NCBI RefSeq assembly: GCF_047124445.1
Contig: NZ_CP138921.1
Location: 1-64,000 of the forward strand
Length of the DNA stretch: 64,000 nucleotides
Direction of reading: 5' to 3'
Source: Shimia sp047124445
GTDB taxonomy: Bacteria > Pseudomonadota > Alphaproteobacteria > Rhodobacterales > Rhodobacteraceae
Positions 23,332 through 30,725 of this stretch are shown piece by piece; position 1 is the first letter of the stretch; each line of letters begins with the position of its first letter. The notes below the pieces were generated by a model. That model searched no databases. It was not told the origin of the DNA and saw only the letters and a list, made by a program, of their open reading frames with translations. A program made the position numbers and the translations under genes.

Positions 23332-25989
23332 ATGGATATGCCCATGCGACGTTCCGCTTCCCTTACGCTCATTAGTCGTTTCAAGATACTGCTTTCTGCA
23401 TCTTGGCTTCGTGCGTTGCTCGGTTCTTGTTTTTGCATTTTCAGCTATTTGGGCAACGTTTTGAATGTTGACATGTTTTTTGGTGTCAATTTTCTATTTG
23501 GGTCTGTTTTCGTGTGGCTCGCCATGTTCACACTGGGGGCATCCTGGGCAATTTCTGTGGCGTTTATTGGTTCTTTACACACCGTTGAATTGTGGGGGCA
23601 CTGGTACGCATTTTTCCTCTTCACTATGGAGGCAGTGCTCGTTTGCTCTTTGGGCAAGATGGGGTCAACCAGTCGAGCAAGCATCCTGGTACTGTTGTAT
23701 TGGGTGGTTTTTGGGGCGCCTATGGCGCTACTCCTGTACAGTCAAGCACTCGATCTACCTTGGTCGACTTCGCTGATGATTGCTTCCAAGCAAACCCTCA
23801 ATGGGTTGCTGAATGTGATGATCGCAACCTTTGCCTTTACTTCTATACTGTTTGTCTTTCCTGCGTTTAGGATCCCAAAGAAATGGAAGGAAGCTAATTC
23901 CTATAGCGGACTTCTTCAGGCGATTTTCGGACTGGCATTCCTACTCCCGATACTCCTGTCTGAGTTTTATGAACTCAAACGAAACTTCCAGCGGAACGTG
24001 TCGGACGAACTGGCTCAGGCTGAAATTAACGTGCGGCGCTCGTCTCTAAACACGGCAACATTTTTGAAGCTCGAAACCGTTTTCTGGGGCACAAGCCTGT
24101 CAGAAATCAACGTGTCTGACGATTTAAAACAAATAGAACAGCTAGTGGAAGCAGACACCTCCGCGTCACCTTCACAAATTTATAGCGTTAAGAACGATGG
24201 CTCTTTGCAATTGGTTTATGGTCAGGCAACCAATTTGCAGAAACTAGCATTACCGGTGCAGATTTTACGGGACACCCAAGAAAAGCAGATGAGTTTTCTG
24301 TTAGGATGTCACGAGGGTAATTTCATGTCCCTCTTTGCACCCGCCTCGGGGACAGATTTGCTTGCCTTCATTTGGCGGGCTGAAACAGCCAAGTCTATTT
24401 CCTACTCGCAGCATACAGCTAGATCCGACTTCAAATGCGTTTCCGGATCGCCTGAAGAGCCGAATGGAAGCTCCGACGAAACTTCCGTCGCTGTGTTGCG
24501 TGGCACGGACCCAACTGTTTCGACACTGCGGTCTTGGCTGGAGGCCGCAGTGCAAGCACAGACGAGCTTTGCCTCTCTCTCTCCTGCATTTCTTCAGGTA
24601 CGTCACACCTTAAAACCGAGCATACTTCAGGTTCAGCAGGATACTTCCGCCGCGGTTCAGAGACTCTGCTTTCTAGCAATGTTGATTATACTTGGAGGGC
24701 AGATTCTTGATGTCTTGTTCAGGAAATGGGTAGCGAAGTTTGCTAGCACCTCTGAGGCTTATTTGAAAAACTGTAAGCCGTCCGCCAGTTCGATCAACCC
24801 AAACTTTAGAGAGGACCGAGCGATTTCCTTCTGGCTTGACCGTTTTGCAAAAGCTGTTGAAAATGAAGAGCAAAGCAAGGAACAGGCACAGCAAAAGTTT
24901 AGTTTATTGCTCGCTCAGGTTCTAACTCCTGTTTTTGCAACAGATTCAGCAGGAAAAATCAAAGTTTGGAACCCCGCTTTGCAAGAGCTAAGCGGCTATC
25001 CAGAGGATGAGGTTTTAGGAAAGCCGATCTCACACTTCCTAAAGCGATCACCCGACTCCATTGTTGCCAATGACGCTCAACAGGCCAAGGAGTTGTTGTT
25101 TGACGTCACTACAAAGTCCGGCAAAACCGTTCATCTAGTAATAGGTAAGTTAGGAACTGAGAAAAGTGATATTGGGCACGTTTTGACCAGCGAGGAAAAA
25201 GTTGATCCAGCAAGCTCGACTTCCTATTTCATTGCACAAAATGTGGGTTCCTTCAAAGAAGCTCAAGCAAAACTCCTCCATGCTTCGCGGCTTGCGGCAC
25301 TTGGGGAGATGGCCAGTTCATTCGCACACGAACTCAATCAACCTCTCAATGTCATTGCATTGGCGGCCGGGGGCGTGGCCGAACGTGCCAAATACGATGA
25401 AGTGCCCAAGGAGTACCTGATTGCCAAAGCGGAACGCATCGAAGCGCAGGCATTGAGAGCTGGGAGGGTGATTCAGGGAATACGAAACTTTGTCCTTGAG
25501 ATTGGTGATGAAGACATCGTTGAGTTCGATCCAGTAGCGAAGACGAAGTCAGCCAATGACTTAATCCGAGAGCAATTACGTTTGGCAAACGTCACGGTGC
25601 ACATCAATGCTCCATCGGGCGAGATCAATATAAAGGGGCGTCCAATACTGTTTGAGCAAGCAATGGTGAATCTGCTTGTAAATGCAAAACAAGCAATGGA
25701 ACGACAGGCTCTTTCAGAACGAAAAGTAAGTATCACCTTCTCAGTACACGACACTGAGCTAACTATTCTCGTGAAAGACACTGGACCGGGAATTTCTCAG
25801 GAAAACTTAGAGCGAATTTTTGAACCCTTCTTTTCAACCAAAAAGCATAACGGGGGGAGTGGCATAGGCTTGTACATGACTAAGTCAGTCATCAAGGAGT
25901 TGGATGGTTCGATTAGGGCTGTAAGAGAAGTTCACGGAGCTTGTTTTGAAATTAAGTTTCCGACTGTTCCTGACGCATCGGAAGGTTAA
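23332..25989 (+). CDS. membrane PAS histidine kinase
   Basis: About 885 residues from ATG 23332 (a TTG 6 bases earlier is possible). Six or so hydrophobic segments (about residues 20-195) form an integral-membrane sensor. A further pair near 200 and 445-465 brackets an extracytoplasmic domain of about 230 residues. Then come a PAS domain (about 525-640, IKVWNPALQELSGYPEDEVLG), a HisKA domain (SSFAHELNQPLNVIALA, His near 666) and a HATPase (NLLVNAKQAM, DTGPGIS, GSGIGLYM). The HELNQPL type resembles the DctB/NtrB-like class. A receiver-only protein begins at the very next base. Confidence 0.93.
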   Translation: MDMPMRRSASLTLISRFKILLSASWLRALLGSCFCIFSYLGNVLNVDMFFGVNFLFGSVFVWLAMFTLGASWAISVAFIGSLHTVELWGHWYAFFLFTMEAVLVCSLGKMGSTSRASILVLLYWVVFGAPMALLLYSQALDLPWSTSLMIASKQTLNGLLNVMIATFAFTSILFVFPAFRIPKKWKEANSYSGLLQAIFGLAFLLPILLSEFYELKRNFQRNVSDELAQAEINVRRSSLNTATFLKLETVFWGTSLSEINVSDDLKQIEQLVEADTSASPSQIYSVKNDGSLQLVYGQATNLQKLALPVQILRDTQEKQMSFLLGCHEGNFMSLFAPASGTDLLAFIWRAETAKSISYSQHTARSDFKCVSGSPEEPNGSSDETSVAVLRGTDPTVSTLRSWLEAAVQAQTSFASLSPAFLQVRHTLKPSILQVQQDTSAAVQRLCFLAMLIILGGQILDVLFRKWVAKFASTSEAYLKNCKPSASSINPNFREDRAISFWLDRFAKAVENEEQSKEQAQQKFSLLLAQVLTPVFATDSAGKIKVWNPALQELSGYPEDEVLGKPISHFLKRSPDSIVANDAQQAKELLFDVTTKSGKTVHLVIGKLGTEKSDIGHVLTSEEKVDPASSTSYFIAQNVGSFKEAQAKLLHASRLAALGEMASSFAHELNQPLNVIALAAGGVAERAKYDEVPKEYLIAKAERIEAQALRAGRVIQGIRNFVLEIGDEDIVEFDPVAKTKSANDLIREQLRLANVTVHINAPSGEINIKGRPILFEQAMVNLLVNAKQAMERQALSERKVSITFSVHDTELTILVKDTGPGISQENLERIFEPFFSTKKHNGGSGIGLYMTKSVIKELDGSIRAVREVHGACFEIKFPTVPDASEG

Positions 25990-26376
25990 ATGTCTAAAAA
26001 GTTACCTAGCTTCACCGCGCTTGTTCTAGATGACGACGAAGAGATCGTTGAGGAAGTTGCGGAAACCATCGCATTGATCGGTGGCCAAGTCGATGCCTTT
26101 AGCAATCCGGTTAAATGCATCGAGTACCTAAAAACGCACCGCCATTCCTACAACGTACTGATCGTCGACTTGTCAATGCCACTTATTAATGGGTTGGATT
26201 TTCTGAAGTTAGCTTCGCCTTACATTGCAAATTCTCCGCGGCAATTCCTGATGACCGGACTGGCTGAGTTAGGGGGTAAACAGGTAGAGAGTAACTCGAT
26301 GCTAACAGTGCTGCACAAACCTATAAGCATTTCTGAGCTTAGGGAAAAAGTGGGGCACCGTTTGCTATTTGGGTAA
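25990..26376 (+). CDS. receiver-only response regulator
   Basis: 128 residues, just a CheY-like receiver: LVLDDDEEI acidic pocket, NVLIVDLSMPLINGLD with the phospho-Asp, FLMTG switch Thr, and LHKPIS with the conserved Lys. Its ATG follows the kinase stop codon with no gap, so the two are translationally coupled. It has no output domain and may act as a phosphate sink, relay or protein-interaction switch for the kinase. Confidence 0.9.
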   Translation: MSKKLPSFTALVLDDDEEIVEEVAETIALIGGQVDAFSNPVKCIEYLKTHRHSYNVLIVDLSMPLINGLDFLKLASPYIANSPRQFLMTGLAELGGKQVESNSMLTVLHKPISISELREKVGHRLLFG

Positions 26377-26497
26377 TAGGAAGGGTGCCCCAAAGTTTGC
26401 GCGGTCCCTCCTTGAGCGGTAAAGGCCCGCGGCTAACGGCTCTCTGTGTGGCAATCTTTCCGTGAGTGGAGATTTGAGAGCAGTATTGGTTGTTGAG

Positions 26498-27244
26498 TTA
26501 TTTTTGCCGAGGTCGACAAAGACGATTTACAGCCTCTCTCCGGAAATCATCAAAGCTGCTGCCCCATCGCATGTTCGCATCCACTGCAACTTTTAGAGCA
26601 GTTGAAAGATCTTTTGCCGACCTAGGTTCGCCGACAACGCAGTCTGCATACAGCTTAGGGTAGCCTGAGTTTTGAGGCGATTTACCTTTCTGAAGCATGA
26701 TCATTACCGGAATCCTGACATCCATCATTTGTAGGAGCCGAACATAACTTTCTAGGCGTTCTTCATCCAAAGGCTGGTCTAGGCGGACCACAACCAATGC
26801 CCATTCCTCGGGGTCCTCGGAAACCGTCTTGAAAGTCGCCTCTAATGACGAGGAACAGGCAATTTCAAATCCCAAATTTTCAAACCCAAACATGACATCC
26901 AGGAACGTACTCTCTTGAGAGACAACGCAAGCAACACTCTTAGCTTTGAAGTTACTCGCCGAGTAAAGATCGTCCCCACTACTTTCAACGGGCTTTAATT
27001 TTTTCAGGCCAAAAGGGCTCTCTAGTTTGTAAACTTCCACAGGACCATCCTCAAATCGTGCAGACAAGCCATACCCGTGTGATGTGCCTGGGGTTCGACA
27101 GGAGTGTCTAATTTTGTGTATCAATTGTGCAAAATCGGTAACTGATTTGGTAAGATCCTGCTTGCCGATTTCTAGGGTGATGGATTGTTCATGGTTCCCC
27201 AACAAACACACGGCTTTGCGCAACAGGACAAAAGTTGAGCTCAT
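26498..27244 (-). CDS. unknown protein with a degenerate receiver-like half
   Basis: 248 residues, no family recognised. The N-terminal 100 residues (ITLEIGKQDLTKSVTDFAQLIHKIRHSCRTPG, then SHGYGLSARFED) may be a small alpha-beta domain reminiscent of HPt or sensor modules. Residues about 104-225 alternate strands and helices like a receiver (SVACVVSQESTFLDVMF; WALVVVRLDQPLDEE; RIPVMIMLQKGKSP; ADCVVGEP). The acidic pocket and the terminal KP are missing, which suggests a pseudo-receiver. The start has only a weak ribosome binding site. It lies convergent to the kinase-receiver pair and is the last gene before the right-hand repeat of the island. Confidence 0.55.
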   Translation of the reverse strand: MSSTFVLLRKAVCLLGNHEQSITLEIGKQDLTKSVTDFAQLIHKIRHSCRTPGTSHGYGLSARFEDGPVEVYKLESPFGLKKLKPVESSGDDLYSASNFKAKSVACVVSQESTFLDVMFGFENLGFEIACSSSLEATFKTVSEDPEEWALVVVRLDQPLDEERLESYVRLLQMMDVRIPVMIMLQKGKSPQNSGYPKLYADCVVGEPRSAKDLSTALKVAVDANMRWGSSFDDFRREAVNRLCRPRQK

Positions 27245-27550
27245 GCCAATCTGTTTGGCCCTGTTTCTTGAAATTCGTTTTACTGTATCCGCATGAGCTG
27301 GATTGGTGAACGCTTCCTCGGAAAATCACCGCTTGAAATATTGGGAAGCTAAGGCTGTGACAACGGACAAACCTGTCGGAGGTCACAGCCTTGTAGATGC
27401 AAACGTCGGTATGGATCTCTATCAGTTAAATCCGACAATAAAGCTCTGTTCGACAACGGCGGTTGCGTGCTCCCGCAACCAAGTCGAATAAACTCAAAAA
27501 GCCCGTTCAGACTGCAATGGTCCCCCAGACCAATGGCTTTACGTCTTCAC

Positions 27551-27604
27551 CTCGTTAGCCTCATTACCTGAAGGTCGCAGGTTCAAAGTAAGCGTTGCAA
27601 CCAG
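27551..27604 (+). repeat. right attachment-like repeat, degenerate tRNA-fMet 3' segment
   Basis: 27551-27587 matches tRNA-fMet bases 5983-6019 with four substitutions. After a diverged stretch of 9 bases, GCAACCAG (27597-27604) matches the tRNA end again. It cannot fold as a tRNA. A second short match, CTCCCGCAACCA, lies at 27470-27481 just before it and is followed by AAAAAGCCCG, the kind of sequence seen after tRNA genes. One or both are candidates for the right end of the island. The surrounding 27,245-27,766 stretch holds no gene. Confidence 0.5.
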
Positions 27605-27766
27605 TACTCACGAACAACAAGCCGCAGCAAGGCGGTCGTGTGCGTTCGTAAGCGTTGTAACTGCACATCGTATTGCAGTTTTCCAAGCATGGCATGTAAC
27701 GCAAGAAAATTGGCGCGTAGCGCCAATAAAGAAGCAGGTGCCAAAGGCTTTCCGACCCCGCCTTCA

Positions 27767-28205
27767 ATAAACGCGTCCGAGAGGCCGCGGAGGAAGAAGA
27801 ACGTCGGTTCTACGAGGGGGGCGCGGGCGACGAGTGGCTCAAAGCGCTGGAACCCATTGGGACCAATGATCATAAGCCACATCTGGAAGATGCGCCTTGG
27901 CTTATTGTGGTGTTCGCACAGCGTTGGGGCCAGTTTGATGACGGAACGCGGTTCAAAAATTACTATGTCTCTGAAAGCACAGGAATTGCCTTTGGTTTTT
28001 TGCTTGCGGCCTGCGCCATGCTGGGTTGGTTACTTTGACACATACACCAAACCTAATGCGGTTTTTGAACAAGATGCTGGGGCGCCCGGAGAGCGAGAAG
28101 CCAATCATGATTGTTGCAGTTGGACACGCCTCAGAAGACGCGAAAGTTCCCGCCGTTGCCAAAATGAAGAAGCCGCTCGACGAAATCCTGACAGTCGCGG
28201 ACTAA
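27767..28205 (+). pseudogene. nitroreductase-family remnant, frameshifted
   Basis: The C-terminal two thirds of a nitroreductase/iodotyrosine-dehalogenase-type flavoprotein: ERRFYEGGAGDEWLKALEP, then PWLIVVFAQRWG, KNYYVSESTGIAFGFLLAA, a break near 28,015-28,030, then in another frame TLTHTPNLMRFLNKMLGRPE and PIMIVAVGH to a stop at 28203-28205. The N-terminus is missing; similarity begins near 27,767 with no start codon. The flanks are the attachment-like repeat on the left and an IS remnant on the right, so an insertion or excision event probably destroyed the gene. Confidence 0.85.
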
Positions 28206-28207
28206 GA

Positions 28208-28548
28208 ATTCTAGCCCCTTTGAAAATACCTGGATCGGCGGTCCTGAATGCGTTAGTCGCCGACTTCAGACCTGGACCGAGAAGGCAGGGATCGGGTTGA
28301 TTTACATCCAGCCGGGGAGGCCGCAGCAGAACGCCTATGTCGAGCGCTACAACCGAACGGTTCGAACGGAGTGGCTGGGGCGATATCACTTCTACAGTAT
28401 CGAGGAGGTGCAAGACCATGCCACGAGATGGCTCTGGACTTACAACAATGAAAGACCAAACATGGGCATCGGTGGGATGACCCTGATACAGAAACTGAAA
28501 GCAGCTTGGATACTACTGACAGGCCCCTCTGAAAATGGGGGGATTACC
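28208..28548 (+). mobile_element. IS3-family element, 3' remnant
   Basis: The frame reads GPECVSRRLQTWTEKAGIGLIYIQPGRPQQNAYVERYNRTVR, then LWTYNNERPNMGIGG. This is the end of the IS3-family OrfB integrase domain, including the last catalytic Glu region (QQNAYVERYNRT). The right inverted repeat CCCCTCTGAAAATGGGGGG lies at 28524-28542. OrfA, the start of OrfB with the first catalytic residues and the left end are all missing, so it cannot transpose. It abuts the nitroreductase remnant. Confidence 0.85.
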
Positions 28549-28808
28549 GCAGGACACGCTGGCGCAGTTTTCGACAATGGCAACTAAAGCAACATAGCGT
28601 AAATCGGGCTCCACTCAGCTGTCTCCGATGCAGCGAATTTCTGGTTTGGCAACACTGAACTGAAACGTGATCAATTGGGGGGAACTGTAGGACTGGTTCG
28701 TTCGCCAACAAGGAAGGGGGGGGGGCTTTCCAGGCGAACATGCCTTCGCCGAGTAAGTGCTTTGGCGTCTGCGAACACATTGGAAATAAGGGCGGAACGT
28801 GCTTTAAG

Positions 28809-29411
28809 ATGGGCAAACAAGAGAGGATTGATCCTATCAATAAGCCCGGCTCCAAAACGCGACCAACAGCGCATCAAGGCGTGATTGAAAACACCCGTCG
28901 ATGGCTTGACCAGATGGTTGTTGGTTTAAACCTTTGCCCATTTTCCTCGAGTGTCATAGCCCGAGACCAGGTTCGATATGCCGTGTGTGATGCCATCACC
29001 GATGCGCAGCTTAAGCAGTTCTTTGTGAATGAACTGCAGCTCTTGCTTGGGGCCAACGAAAATGAGGTTGCCACGAGCTTACTCATGTTTCCCCAGGGGC
29101 TTGATGAGTTCGGAGATTATCTCACCTTGCTCGATTGGTTCCAGCAGCTATTGGAGCAAGCAGACTTGATAGAGCACGTTCAACTCGCATCGTTTCATCC
29201 ACAATATCAATTTGAGGGTGTAGCTGCGGACGATCTGAGCCACTTTACCAACCGCTCCCCCTATCCGACGATTCATCTGCTGCGCCAGGAGCAGATGACC
29301 AAAGTCCTCGCTCACGTTTCGGACCCCGAGAAAATATACTTGGACAACATAAAAACACTGGAAAACCTTGGCCGCCGACAGGTTGAAGAGCTTTGCCCGT
29401 GGGGAAAATAA
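28809..29411 (+). CDS. DUF1415 family protein
   Basis: About 200 residues from ATG 28809 (an in-frame ATG at 28740 is less likely because the added residues are not family-like). The DUF1415 signature is clear: WLDQMVVGLNLCPFSSSVI, then LLMFPQGLDEFGDYLTLLDW, VQLASFHPQYQF and NRSPYPTIHLLRQEQM. The family is cytosolic and short, and its function is not established. It sits between the IS remnant and the T6SS locus, without operon partners. Confidence 0.9.
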   Translation: MGKQERIDPINKPGSKTRPTAHQGVIENTRRWLDQMVVGLNLCPFSSSVIARDQVRYAVCDAITDAQLKQFFVNELQLLLGANENEVATSLLMFPQGLDEFGDYLTLLDWFQQLLEQADLIEHVQLASFHPQYQFEGVAADDLSHFTNRSPYPTIHLLRQEQMTKVLAHVSDPEKIYLDNIKTLENLGRRQVEELCPWGK

Positions 29412-30363
29412 CCAGCTCACTTTGGCATGCCGCCGCGTCCGTTTTTGGTGTTTCGGATCCAGGGCCATTTGTGACAAGGCTCAGCGATTTCAAAAGCGAG
29501 AGGTCAGCACGTTCGACACATAACTCAGTTTGCGCCAAGTGCGCCAGTGGTGTCCAACTCTACGTTCCTGCGACCAGCCAAATAGAACGGACTGAAACGT
29601 CATGCGCCAAAGCCATTTCGCTTTGGCGCAACGCCGGAAATTAACCAGGTCTCCTTCACGTTCCTCCGATGGTGTCCTCGTTGCTGGTGAAAGGGGGTAA
29701 AATGAGGTCAATCCAACGTCTCGATGACAGATTGCGAGTTTGGGGTTTCACCATTCGCAATTCTGCATCGGGCAAAAGCTATTGACCAAACGAGGTGAAG
29801 TGCAAGGCTACTTCATTCGTCGGATTCCCATCCACGATCATGCTTTTTGAGGTGCCGCAGCTCAAGCTGAGCCGCCCGTTTGCACGCCCCGCCCGGCTGC
29901 AGAGTTCTCGGGGGGGCAACGCGTATTCCTCACATCTGAGCCATTCTCCAACGTCATTGGTGGAATGTTGGCGATGGCTGTCTTATCTTTCCTTTTTGGT
30001 GCTTGGGTTGTGATCAAAATCCCTCTCTTATCAAACCTGTCCAACCTATTCCGCTGGCGCTGACGTCAGGCAGGGATGGTCCCCCATACATGAGGTGAGG
30101 GCCTCAAAAAAATCTGTTGGGGCGTCTCCGCAAAAATGTGGGCATGAGCTTTGGGGGCGGATTAGACTCTTAAGAACGCCGCTGAATGCCTGTTTTTCTT
30201 GGCTGAAACGAGCGGTTCTCCGTGAGAGAATTAGACAAAAGGCGGTTTCTGTGGTCTACTTCAGGAGCCTGAAGGGGTTGCCTGTGCCTGCCGTATTATG
30301 AGGCAAGAGGCATTTTTTGATCTCCCCAGCAGGTAGATTTAATTTGTAGGTGAGGTACTTTTG
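29412..30363. other. 950-base region without an intact gene
   Basis: No intact gene is visible. A strong hairpin TGCGCCAAAG...CTTTGGCGCA lies at 29603-29630. From 29,850 to 30,063 a frame without a start codon reads FSGGQRVFLTSEPFSN followed by a hydrophobic membrane-type segment and a basic tail, possibly the end of a broken membrane-protein gene. The promoter of the T6SS lipoprotein/caspase genes should lie in the last 150 bases. Confidence 0.45.
29603..29630. repeat. perfect 10-bp inverted repeat
   Basis: TGCGCCAAAG and CTTTGGCGCA pair perfectly around an 8-base loop. There is no T run. It may be a structured RNA element, a regulator site or a repeat of the REP type. GCGCCAA-like sequences also occur about 70 bases upstream. 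Confidence 0.6.
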
Positions 30364-30699
30364 ATGAGAGTTTTCCTATTAGCAACATCTGCAGTGGCGC
30401 TGGTTTTGTCAGGGTGCGTTGAAGCATTGCCTCCAGCGGAAGGGGACCAAATCGTGCGAGTCCCGCACAGTGAAGTTTCCGATTACTCGAACAGTTCAAG
30501 GTCACCGGGCGGCAGTTCCGCTAGCTCGTCTTCAGGAAATTCAAACTCAGGATCTGGAAGCTCAAGCTCGGGATCGGGTAGCTCCAGCGGCTCAGGGTCA
30601 GGAGACAGCGGCTCGAGTGGCGGTAGCGACGACGATGATGAGGCAGACAGTTCCGGTGATGATGGCGGGTCTGACAATCCCGGCGGATGGACTGGTTAA
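30364..30699 (+). CDS. Ser/Gly-rich putative lipoprotein
   Basis: 111 residues from ATG 30364. A lipoprotein signal (VFLLATSAVALVLSGC, lipobox LSGC near residue 18) precedes a short linker and a long low-complexity tract of Ser, Gly and later Asp (about residues 50-105), ending DNPGGWTG. The mature protein would be a disordered, acidic, membrane-tethered tail. No family was recognised. The stop is 26 bases before the likely start of the caspase gene, so the two are probably co-transcribed. Confidence 0.75.
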   Translation: MRVFLLATSAVALVLSGCVEALPPAEGDQIVRVPHSEVSDYSNSSRSPGGSSASSSSGNSNSGSGSSSSGSGSSSGSGSGDSGSSGGSDDDDEADSSGDDGGSDNPGGWTG

Positions 30700-30725
30700 T
30701 GCCACAGTATGGCAAATTGGCCATT

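Noticed and set aside
27470..27481. CTCCCGCAACCA as a sure attachment site
   Set aside because: Only 12 bases match and the stretch also fits a local GGTTGCG/CGCAACC hairpin. Kept only as a secondary hint.
30483..30677. Antisense Ser/Pro/Glu-rich frame over the lipoprotein
   Set aside because: Produced by low-complexity sequence. The plus-strand frame has a lipobox and operon context.
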